This document shows positions 1 through 12,000 of a DNA stretch of 15,562 bases, in pieces. This DNA comes from RFPW01 sp040401595 (GTDB lineage Bacteria; Pseudomonadota; Gammaproteobacteria; Burkholderiales; Burkholderiaceae_E): NCBI GenBank assembly GCA_040401595.1, contig JBBAOE010000042.1, positions 1-15,562 of the forward strand, given 5' to 3'. A program made the position numbers and the translations under genes. The first letter of the stretch is position 1. Each line of letters begins with the position of its first letter. Below the pieces are notes generated by a model. It did no database searches. It saw only the letters and a list, made by a program, of their open reading frames with translations, and was not told the origin of the DNA.

Positions 1-37
1 TGTACCCGAGCCTGCCTGTTGCGTCAGGCTGGCTGCC
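1..37 (-). repeat. Direct repeat within the adhesin, copy at left edge
   Basis: Bases 1-37 match 1855-1891 at 33 of 37 positions, and both encode AASLTQQAGSGT. Looser relatives (a VG...LG block followed by an S.G.V strand) occur around 1480-1380 and 990-820. Taken together they suggest a higher-order repeat in the distal part of the protein. The copy is cut by the window edge. Confidence 0.7.
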
Positions 38-3000
38 GTAAATGCCGCGTTGATGTCAACATTCGTCGCCGAAACCAGCGTCACAGCGCCAAGCGCGCCC
101 GTGTTAGAACCGGTATAAGCTGCGCCACCCACAATGCCAGCAAAGCTCACATCGCCCGTACCCGCCGTAATCGTCAAGGTCGCAGGGGTCGCCACAAGAC
201 CTACAGCCGAGTTCAACGTACTGGTGCTGGTGAAGCCAACATTCGAATCGATCGTGACCAACGTTGTACTTACGCCAAGTGTCACCGCATCGGCATAAGT
301 CTGCGCGCCACTGGTCCTTACAGCGCCGCCGTTAAACAGCGCCGTTCCGCCGCCATCAACCGTCAGCGAAGCAAGCGCCTTTGTGCTGCCGATCGCGCCG
401 GTAAACCTCGTCGCGCCACTGCCGGTCACCGTCAGGCCGCCAGCCGTAACGCCGCCATCGATTGTCTGGTCGAAGGAAATATCCGTGCCGGTCAGTATTG
501 TGGAGGCACCCACGGTTACGACATCGGCATAGCTCTGCGCCCCACTCGTCGTCACAGCGCCGGCGTTCAGAAGCGTTGTACCGCCGCCATTGACCGTCAG
601 CGAAGCAAGCGCCGTTGTACCGCCAACAGCGCCGCCAAAGGTCGTCACGCCGCTGCCAGTTACCGTCAGGGCACGCTTCGTCGCCGTCGCATCGCTGTTA
701 ACAGCGTTGGCAAGCGTAATGTCCGTGCCGGTGAGAAGGATGTTGTCTGCGGTCAGAACAACGGCGTCGTTGAATACCTGCGTCGTAGTCGTATCGACGT
801 TGCCACCGAGACGCACAAGGCTCTGCAGTCGCACGACGGTGTTGGAGTTGGTCAGCAGTGATGCGGCCTTCACCGTCGATCCCAGGGTTATCGTGCCGGT
901 GCTTAGGAGTTCGATGTCCCCAAGGCGGGGGGTTTCGCCAACGGCTCCAGCGACCGAAATATTGCCCGATCCCGTCGAAATCTTGAGGTTCTTGGTACCG
1001 TCGATCGTGCTTCCGAAGGAAATCGTTCCATTGTTTGTCGTCGACAATGTCGTCGCGTTCCCCAGCGTGGCGGCGCCGGTATAGGTCTGGTTGCCGCTTG
1101 ACTCGACGATACTTGTGTTGATGCGTGTAGTTCCGGAAACGGACAACGTCTTCAGGCCGGTGATCTTGTCACTAGCATCCGCCGCATTACCCAAAACCGC
1201 GTTGCCGCTAACCGTAAGCGCGAACTGGCCTGCCCCGTTCACCGCACCGCCAGTTGTCACCGCGGTGCCCGCAAGCGTGATATCAGCGGCCAAATTGAGG
1301 GCGGCGTTATATTCCTGTGTACCCGTTGCGGTCGTCACATTGCCTGACAAGGAAAGTGAACCAGACGGGGCCAAAAGGCCCGCGTTCATAACCACACTGC
1401 CCGCATCAATAGTATTGCTTGCCGTCACAAGGCCGCTGCTCGTCAGCGAAAGGGCGCCAAGCGGTGCCACGGAGCCAACCTTCTTCGCAAAGGAGACGTT
1501 ACCCGAACCCGAATTCAGCGAGAGGCTTGCAGCCGATCCGTCACCGTCGACGAGTTCGGCAAAATTGATGTTGCCGTTGGCCGAAGACATGCTGAGGTTA
1601 CCAGCCACGACCACGGCCTTAGCAAAGCTGATGTTCGCAGCGGTCGTCGAGATATCCCCCGACAGCAGGTTCGCACCTGCGCCCGTCTGGGCAAAGCCAC
1701 CATTGGCGGTGATATCACCAGCAGCGGCCGTCGTGAATTGACCGGTATTGCCGACTGTCATGACGCCGCCGGCGTTAATCGCACCGTTTACGGTTAGTGC
1801 GCTACCAGTAAAGGAAAGCGCGCCTGTCAGCGTTGTGGCGCCACCAATTGTGGTTGTACCCGAGCCGGCCTGCTGCGTCAGGCTTGCCGCCCTCAGATTG
1901 CCAGTTACCGTCACATCCTGAGCGGAAACTATGGTTACGGAGCCGAGTGCCACCGACGCCCCGACATTGCTGGTGAAGGTGACGCTGCCCGTGCCCGCCG
2001 TTAGGGAGAGGGCGCGCGCCGCGCCTTCACTGTTCACGGTGTTGCTAAACGAGATCGAGCCTGCGCCTATGCCAGTGGTTATGGCACGGTCATTGGTCAG
2101 AACGACAGGTCCAGTAAGGCTTACAGTACCGCCCGAAATCGCAACATTGTCTACGGCGAGGCCTGCGTTAATGTCGCCAGCCATGCGGATGAGCGCGCCT
2201 TGCAGCGATATATTGCCCGCTGCAGCGCCTGACCCCTGACTGGTCAGCGCGCCCGAAGTAAGGGTGCCTCCAGCGACCAGAGAGATGGCGCCGCCTGTCG
2301 CACTGGTGGAACCTGCATCTCCGGCTGCAGAGACGGCGCCCGTCGTCAGGGCGCCTGTTGTAGTAATCGAAATCGCGCCACCTGACCTGTAAGCACCTAC
2401 CGCGTAGTTCACATCGCCCGCCGTTGAAACATTCGCCGACGAGGCATCGAAGCTGGCCAGATTGGCCGCAGTGAGACTGCCGCCGCGGGTTGTTATGTTT
2501 TCCAGCGCCGTCGCGGCTCCGGTTGCCAGGATCGTAATGTTGCCGCCGCTCGTCGCGAGGCCGGTCCAGCCCAGATTTGCATCCGTACCGCCATTGATGG
2601 CGAACGCGTTTGAGCTGGCAAACTTAAACTCCTCGCCGGTACCTGAAACTCGGGCTGACAGGCGGCTAATGTTATTGCCTGTATCAAGGAGAGTGACAGC
2701 GAGCACCGCGTCGACCAGAAGACCGCCAGCATTAATGGCGTTGGTGCCTGATCCATTGGCTTGGAGCACCTGGCCAGCCGAGGCGATCAGCTTGACTGTC
2801 CCGTCAATGCCCGCAGCGCCAGAGCCGGCTGCCGCGCCTGCGCGCGCACTAATCGCGCCCGAAACTGTCAGGGAGCTTCCGGATGCCGTGAGCGTAATGT
2901 TGCCAGCATTGCCGCCCTGCCCGTTACCGCTCGCAGCCGCGCCAGTCGTAATGATACTACCCACGGCAAGGTTGCCCGCGCTTCCGGTGCCGGTGGTGGT

Positions 3001-6000
3001 CAGCGTAACAACGCCGGATGTAACTACGTTGGACGCACTTCGGGTGTCGATCGTAGTGCTGCTGGCGTCAATGCTTGGCGAGGTAATGGTAATGGCCGCG
3101 CCACCCGTAGTGATGCCGGTCAGGTTTACCGTCCCAATCGTAAGGGCAGTGTTGGTCGTCAGCACGACCGCACCCGCTGCCGAGGAGGCAAAGGTTGAGA
3201 TCTGGTTCAGCGGTGCGCTCTGCGCGTTGGCCAAGTTTAGCGTAAAGCTGCCAGCCCCCGATAGGCCAAGCTTTGAAACAATGATCGCGCCGGTCTGCGT
3301 GACGGCATCGCCAGCCGACAGGATCGCGGACGCGTCCGTCTGTAATGAGCCAACAACAAAGCCGTTTACGTCGCTAACCCGAACAGCCCCGCCAGCACCT
3401 GTCGTCGTGTTTTCAGTGGCTGTGCTGCCTGCGGCGGCGGTATCGGCTGCGTTGCGTACCGACACATTGAGCGTGCCTATATCATTGCTAGCATTCGTTA
3501 GGATAACGCCCGCACCAGTATTGGAGAGCGTCTTGACCGTCAGATTGGTTGCTTGGACCAAACCGCTGCCGAGTACATTTGCGGCGTCAGTATCAATCAC
3601 GCCACCCGACGTGAGCGTCACAGTGCCCACCGACTGGATCTGGCTGACAGACATCCCGTTGGTGTCATAATAGCTGATTGCGCCGCTGCCGGCCGCTGTG
3701 TCGGCCGCATTACGCGACAAGAGCTTAACATACGCCGCGTTATTCGACACGTTCGCGAGCGAAATGGAGCCGTTGTTGCGCGTAGTAACGCTGAGGGCGT
3801 TGACGGAGATGGAGGATCCGAGGCCAACCTGTTGGACCTGGCCAACCGCGCTGACGGTCAAAACGCCGGAGCTGGTCATGTTGGAGAGGTCAACCGTGCC
3901 GCCCGATGTGACGTTTATCGCACCCGTGCCGGCCTCATAATAGAAGTACTGACCCATCACGAGACCGCCGGTCCCACTGGCTGTGACATTGATGCTGCCC
4001 GCAGAGCCAGTCCGCAGGTAGAGGATGTCATTGAGTGAGCCCGTGGAGTGCGTGACCGTCGCGCCGGAAATAGTCATGTTGCCGCTTGTGGAAAGCACGC
4101 TCTTCGACAGGATTACTTCCTTGTCGGCAGAAACTGTAACCGCGCCCGAGCCGGTGGTGATGGTCTGGTTGACCTGAACCGTCCCGTTGGAGCCGGTGAC
4201 GAAATTGCCTATAAGCGTGACGTTGCCCGTTGTTGTGGTCAGCGTCCCCGGCGTCGTCAGGTTGCCGTCCTTGGACTGGAAGTAAATATTACCGGAGGTC
4301 GTTGTCAGGTTTTCCGGCGTCAGCACGAGTTGCGTCCCCGCAATCGCGGTTATAGACGTGGTGACAGCGAGCTTTCCGGTCAAAGAGTTCAGGCTCAGGC
4401 CGTTAATGTCACCGATCGATGCGGCTGCGCCCGACGCCGTGAGCGTCACCTGGCCCGTGAAATCGTTGAGCGTGCTTGACAGGTCGATGCTGCCCGCTCC
4501 GGCCGTAATTTGCGCAGTCGTGGCAAAGACTTTGGATGCCGAGGTCTGGCTTACGCCAATGCCCTTCAGGACCAGGTCAACCCCCGCGGCATTCACCGTG
4601 GTTCCGACCAGACGCAGTTCGCCATCGGTCGTTTCGATCTGCGAGCCGGCACCGGCCGTCACGTTACCTGTAAAGGTAAGGCCGGCCGCCGCGCCGCCCG
4701 CGCCGCCGCTGTCCGTAATGGTCAGCGCGCCTGTCGTGGTGAAGGCGCCCAGATTGTCGATACGGGTGTTGGTGGCAGTGACACTGCCCGCATTGCCGTA
4801 AATCGTGGCCGCGGAGATTATGCCCGTGGACGCACTCTGCGTCACCGCGCCAGAAAGCGCTCCTCCGCTTACGCCCAACGACACGCCGCCAGCCACGGCG
4901 CTGACTATGTTGAGCGTCGCGTTGGCCGCGCTACGCAAGACGATTGCAGTCTCTGAATTGCTGTCCGTCGTGATCGTGCCGCCAAGCGTAATGGAATTGG
5001 TTCCGTCGCCGCCGCTGACTGTGATCGTGCCGCCCATGGAAGAGGCGCCGCTGCCATCGGCATTGATGCTTGATCCGGAGGATTGGCTAATCGTTTCCCC
5101 CCCGAGAGAGATGTCGCCGCTTGCCGTTATGTTGTTCGCGCCGATGACAAGGGTGCCCACAGCGCCGGTGCTCTTCGCGGTTGCGATGCGAATGCCGCCC
5201 GTGCTCGTCTGTGCACCTGCAATGGTGAGGCCGCCCGTCGTGTCATTGATGTCGAGGTCATATTGCGTGCCGTCGACATTGGTGACGTTTGATAGGTTCA
5301 GGGTGTCGATCTTGTTCAGGTTCGCCAGCACGACCGACCCGCCGACGGCAGTGGTCGCCGTCCCGATGTTGAGCGATCCGGCTTGAATGACCGAATTCTG
5401 GGCCTGAGTGATATTGCCGGTGATCGCAAAGCTGTTATCGCCGAGGATAAAGCCGCCCGCAGTGGTTACATTAGGCAACGTAAGCGCGGTCGTCCCGCGT
5501 ATTGTGATCGCGGCCGATGTTGTGTTGGCCGTTGCCAACGCACCAGACAGCGTGATTGCGCTAGCCGCAGAGCCGTCATTACCCGTCAGCAGGATGGTGC
5601 CACCGTTGGTGCCATTGCTCGGCGTCGTCCCGTTGAGGGAGCCGGTTGCACTGATGGTGCCGCCGCTCTGCGTGATGCCACGGCCGGACAGGACAATGTT
5701 GCTGCCCGCCGTCGCAAGTTCACCCGCCGAAACCCCGAAGCCGGCGAGGTTAAGTGCGCCGTTGACAGCCGTCAGCGTGATGGCGCCGTCAGACGTCTTG
5801 ATGTCACCCGACAGCAGAAGGCCAGCCACATTGCGGAAGGTGAAGGTTGCAGGCGTGGCTGCGATGCCGGTCGCGACATAGAAGGGGCCAACCGAGGCGA
5901 CGTTGTTGTTGTTATTGAAAGTAACCGACGCGCGCGCGGCAGGAGCTGTGGCGGAGCCGCCCGCCGAGCCGGCGGCGCTTTGGCCGGAAACGGCGCCCGT

Positions 6001-9000
6001 TGACGTCAGCACCGACGTGCCCGATTGCGTTATGGCCTTGCTTGCATGGAACTGGATGCCGCCCGTACCCGACGTGACATTGCCACTCAGCGTAACGTCA
6101 TACGTAGTGCTCGCGGCGGCAAGGCTAACGCCCTTGCCAGCGGTGATCACAACGCCGCCTTGCGCGCCGGAAGCATTAATAACACCGGCAGCGTTATTGG
6201 AGAAGGCGCCCCCCGCATTCAACGTGATCGTTCCAGCGGTCGCGGTCGACGTGACCGCCCCATTGACGTTCATCGCCTGGCCGCCGAACGCTGTCGAAGA
6301 GGAATAATACAGGCCGCTGGTCAGCGAGATGTTGCCGCCCGAGGTCATTGCGCCCGTCAGCGTAAGCGCGCCATATGCGGTGCCAGTAATGGCGCCGCCC
6401 GCGGTGATGGCTGCACCCAGGTTCATGGTGCGATAGTTGGTCGATGTCGACGTCGACTGGTTCTTTCCACTTTCCAGCGTCACGGCCCCGGTTGCGGTGA
6501 CCGTCCCGAGGCCTGAGTTATCAAGGTAGCCCCAACTCTGAACAAAGGCATTCCCTCCAGCGGAAATTGATCCCTGAACACTCAGCGTCTGGTTGATATC
6601 CCCCTCCGCCGCCTGTAAAGTTACGTCGCGGGAGGCGGCAGAGGTCGTTACCGTGCCGGTGCTGGCGACAGTGAGGCTAGAGCTAGCCTTTGTGAAGACC
6701 GTACCGGTTGTCGACGTAACCGCACCGGCAATCGACATGCTGCCGAACGACGACGTCATCGAGACGTTGCCCGCCGCGGTCACCGACCCTGTAGAAGCGA
6801 CCGTCTGAGTATGATAATTTGTAATGGTCACGGCGCCAGTGGTCGAGGCTATGGCCCCGGAAATGGTCAAGTTATTGTCCGTCTGAAGGGAGATCGCGCC
6901 GCCCGCGGTCAGACCTGTAACGCTGCTGAAACTGTTATTCGTGCGGGTCAGCGTAATCGACCCGCCAACCTTACCAGTAAGCGCCGTCAAATCGATATCA
7001 TTCTGCTGCGTGACGTTACCGGTAACACTTTCTGTCGCCCAGCCTACGGCCACGGAAGAGCTACCCCCAGCGCCGGCGGAAACTGCGGTCACAGTCGCAA
7101 AATATTTGCTGCCCGATGCCGCAGCCGCATTCGCGCCCGTGATCGTTTCGGTCAAGGCGCGGCCAAACATGTCGGTGCCGGTCACGGTAAAGGTACGCGC
7201 GCTGTCATCCGCGGCGCTCGTGATCACAATGCGGCGGCCTCTGGATGATGTCGCTACGCTGCTTGCGGCCGCGCTGCCATTGATGGTGACCGCACCACCT
7301 TGAGCCGTGACGGACTGACTTGCAGATACCGATGCCGTAACCGCATCCTCACCGAACTGAAGTTTGGCAAAATTGTTCTCTATGTAACCGAGCTGAACAT
7401 CACTAGCGTTCTGAATGTAAAAGCTCTGTGCCGATGAGTTGGACCGCTGTGTCCCTGACAGCGTCACGCTCCCGCCGTTTGGACGCAGTATTAAGTCGCC
7501 AACCCCCGACCAGATATCCGCGCTGCTTGTAATTGATTTGCCAGCAAGTACAACGCCGTAACCATGAATTTGAATACCATCAACTGTCAGGTTTCCAAGG
7601 GTTTCAACCTTAATAGCATGCTGATTACTGCCTTCAGAAATATGACTATTGATCTGCAGGGCATTGCCTTCAGTATCGGCATCAAAGATTGAGACCGGAC
7701 CGTAATGCAGGATGCGATTTATAACCTTAAACTCATTAGTCGCATTGGTCAGGTTAATCGTGCCGGAGCCGGCAGATGCATCGCGTGCTCTGGTATAGAG
7801 TTGGCCGGCCTTGATTGTCGTCCCGACATTTTGCGAAATAGCGCCTGTGAACCAGGTAAAATAATCGCAGCTGTTGGACACACAATAATAGTTATCGTCT
7901 CCAATGACTAGGCCGCCACGTGACGCAAGTGTGCCAGCGGTAATGTTCCCAAGGATGGCATTCTTAAAGCCGTGTACCATTACCGAGTTGGTGGATGTGT
8001 TGCCCGCAACTATGTTACCCTTTAAATCCATATCACCGCGGTTGTAGCCGTTGTTATAATCATATCCGTAAAGAAAGACCTGGTCGGATGCGGTAACGGC
8101 CGATGCAGAACTCTGCGTAATGCCTAAGCCAGTAAGGGTCACGTCGCCCGCGGTGGCGGTAATATTGAAATTACCTAAAATGAGGGCGCCATTACCCGTC
8201 GCGATATCGACCGACGTCGCCGTCACATTGCCCGTCAGCGCCATACCCGCCGTGTGGCCCACGGCTTTCACGGTCAGGCTGCTGCCCACATCGAAGTTGC
8301 CAAGCGTGTCAATTTTATTGACCGACGAGGTGATGGAAATAGAACTCGCCGAGGACACGGTTAAGTTGGCGATGTCTATCTTATCTGTCTGATCGAAGAC
8401 ATCGACCTGGGATAGCCCGCCTGAAATTGTGTCGGAGGCGGCAAGCCCGACAGAGACGTTCGCCGCTGTCGCGTTTGTGGCTACAACGCTGGTGATCGTC
8501 TTGTAGCTCTTGGTGGATGTGACGCTGGTGGCCGATGTACCGGAGACTGTCTCGGACTGCACATTGCCGCTGGCATCGGTGCCGGTGATGACAAAGCTAT
8601 TGCTCGTCTCATTACCTGCGAATTTGAGTTTCAGGGCCTGGGCCGTGCGCAGGCGCAGTCCGCTGTGCAGCAAGGTTAAAGACCCGCCGGCGCCAACGCT
8701 TTGCGCGGGGGCGACGGCAGTGTCAGAGACGACAATGCCGACCTGAAGGGTGCCGAGGCCCAAAGTGCCGTCGTTTATGTTAACCGTAGAGAGGTTGACC
8801 GCGCTCGCATCGGTGATGAGAATGGCGGGCGTGCCGTTTGTATCGGCATTGGTCGTCGACACCAGCGCATATTGCGTGATGGTATTGCCGCCGCCGAACA
8901 TCCGGATCTTACCTGACCCGGCATTGTAAACGCTGGTCGACGAACGGGACTGATTGTCAATGCCGCCCAGGCCAGTCAGCGTAATGGCGCCGCCGGTTGT

Positions 9001-12000
9001 CAGGATGCTGCTGTTATTCTGAGTGGCCTGCAACAGGCCCTTGGTTGAAATCGTCACAGCGCCGGCGGCGGTCGTCGTTGTGCCGCTGATCGTCAGTTGC
9101 GTAGTGGCGCCCGTTGCCGACACCGATACCGGCGCGCCGCTCTCCGTGAGCGTCACGTTCATGTTGACGGACAGGGCCGAGCCAGAACTTGACGAGAGTT
9201 GGTAGCCGCTTGCGCCGCTGTAAAATTGGACTGCGCCGCTGTTTGTAGAAAGCGTCATTGATCCGGTGCCGCCCAGCGACACCAGGCTCTTGGCTGAAAT
9301 GCTGCCGGCGAAACTCAGGTTGCTGACGCTGGAGAGGGAAATGTCGCCAAGTGCAGTCGTATTACTCAGCGTGCCGCCACCGATTGTACTGACGACCGTC
9401 ACGGCGCCGCCCGAGCCGCTGGCTGTGTTGAACGTCAGGTTGTTATATTCGCCCGCCGTGCTGAAGAGCGTCGAATTCAGGTAGACCTGACCCGTGCCGC
9501 GCGTGAACGTGACGGGCGCACGCAATTCCGTGGCAATCGTCGTGAAGACGCTGTCGTTCAGGGTGAACACGCCGTTGCCGCCGCTGGTGTCGATAACGAC
9601 AGCGGTATTGTCCGCCTGCGTCGTTGCATTACCAATGTTCAGCTTGGACGACGTGGCGATGCGTACGCCGGTTGTCTTGCCGCTGATATTGGTGCTGCCA
9701 TCTGTCTTGAGGCTGGCAAAAATGTCAGTGGTAAACGCAGAAGTCACATCCAGCGAGTAGAGCGCCGCAGTCTGGCCAACAGTGCCGCCGAGGCGCACGC
9801 TACCCGCACCCGCCCGAAGGGTCAGGGCCTTCAGCGCCGAACTGGTTTCTGAGTCCACTGTCCCGAGCAGGAAAATATACCCCGTGGTGGCGCCCGTATC
9901 GATCGTGATGTGGTCGCTCAGCGTGACCTTGCCATTCGCCGTGATGTTGCCGCCGAGGCCCTGCGCCGCGACGCTGGTGCCACTAAATTCGCCGCCGATG
10001 GCGGTCAGGTTGCCGCGCAGGATGGTCCGGTTAGTCCCAGTCGTGGTCAACGTAATCGAGGCAGAGTTACCGCCGTTGTCGAGCCCAGTGCCACCGGCGC
10101 CAGGCGTGTCGTCGCGCTGCGGCTGGCCGCCCGATGTCGTAATGGCGCCGACCGAGACGTTGCCACCCGTGGAGCTGATGTTCACTGTCGCCGCGTTACT
10201 GCCATCGGCCACGTCGTTCGCCGCGCCGGTCGTCGTGACGTTGTTCAGCGTAACCCCGCCCGCACCGGCGACAGTGACCGACCCCGAAGTCGTGCCCGTG
10301 TTCACAATCGCCGTAGTGGTGATATTCGCGCCAGTGGACGCAGTGACGGCTCCGCTGGTTGACGTAATGCTTACATTTCCGCCCTGCGTGACGATCGACG
10401 TCGCAATAGTCACGGCAGTGGCCGAAATCGTTACCAGGCCGCTGGCCTGGCCGGCGTCGCCGCCCTGCCCAGTGATTGCTTGCGCGCTCACGCCGAGCGT
10501 GATGGCGTTCGCCGCGCTGGTCAGCGTGATGGCGCCGCCGCCCGTGACCGTATTGAATACCGTGTCGCGGGTGATGTTGTTGATCCGGATGGAGCCGGGC
10601 TTGTCAGCTGAGAGCGTCACGTTGCCGGCGACCGAGAAGGCGCCCGTCAAGTCAATGTTGCCGTCCGAGCCAGTAGAGCTGGCAATCGACGCCGCGCCTA
10701 GCGAAGTAAATGTCGAACTGCTGGTTACGCTGCCCGCCACTTCGATAGTGGCGCCACCCGTTCCGGCACTGATCGCCTTTAACTCGGTATTGCCAGTGCC
10801 CTTTAGGTTTATCGATCCGGTGCCCCCAGAAGTCGCGGTGACCCCTGCAGAGAAGATATTGGACGCATTTGAGGCGTCCACGTTGCTGGCCGCGGCGGAT
10901 GTCGTCAGGGTGGCAAGCGTCTTGGATTCCACATAGCCGCTCAGGGCAATGCCACTGACCGCGCTGACGGTAAGCCCCTTGGAAAGCAGCCGAATATTAT
11001 TGGCCGCGTTGAGCGACACCGTGCCCGAAGACGTTGCGCTTGCGCCGTCCGCCGTTCGGCCAGCTTCCAGTGTGAGGCCGCCAGATAGGGCCAAAATATT
11101 GGCATTTATGGTAACATTATTTGCGGCGCGGAGCGTCAGGTCGTTCGAGCTGACCCAGCTAATATCGCTCGCTACCGTGATGTTGCCGTCTTCTCCGCCG
11201 GTTGAGCCCGTAGTCACCACGACATTGCTGGTTCCAAGCAGGTTACTGATCGTCGAAACAGTGAGGATAGATCCAGTGGCAGACGCATTTGTTCCCGTTA
11301 CGCCCGTGTCCGAACCAGACGCCTGAATGGTTAGATTGTAGGGATCGAGCAGCAGCGTGCCCGTCTTGCCAGCAGCCGCACGCAGGTCAACAGACCCAGT
11401 GAAGTCGAGCAACTGCTTGCCCGACACTTCGACAAAGCCACCGTCACCGGCACCTGCGCCGCCACGTGCAGAAATACCGCCCGCAAACTGGGTTGTCTCG
11501 TCCGACCATATAACGACATTGCCGCCGTCTCCGGCGGTCAGGGCGTCAGCCTTAATCGAGGCGCCCGCCTCAATTGTGGTGGTGCGGGCATTCAGGAGGT
11601 CTGGCGACGCCCCCTGGAAGCCGCCGCCGATGTCCACCGCACCGCCGCCCGCGCTGCCCGATGCGTCAACCGACGCGCCGCCGCCCACGAACACATCGCC
11701 GCCGGTTATCGCGATCTTTCCGCCAATGCCTGAGAGATTTTGCGAAGAAATCGTGCCCGTCGCCTCGACGCGGCCGGTCACGCCGCCCTCAATCGCAATC
11801 GAGCCGCCCTCGATCTTTCCGCCGGCAACAATCCGGCTCGTTACGCCGTCACCGCCGTCAAAGATAGCCTGCGCCTGCTGCACGTTGGAGGCAACGGCGC
11901 CATCCGTCAGCCGCCGCTCTCCGACAACAATCCGGCTCGTTACGCCGTCACCGGCGTCAACAATGGCCTGCGCCTGCTGCACGTTGGAGGCAACGGCGCC

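Noticed and set aside
2462..3670. Plus-strand open frame of 402 codons
   Set aside because: It lies wholly antisense to the adhesin, is a low-complexity Val/Ala/Pro string, and results from the repetitive GC-rich codons of the true minus-strand gene. The same applies to 9782-10936, 11357-12235 and the other plus-strand frames below 12800.
7036..8649. Prophage remnant
   Set aside because: Only protein-level modules resemble phage proteins. They are in frame inside the adhesin and no phage genes are nearby.
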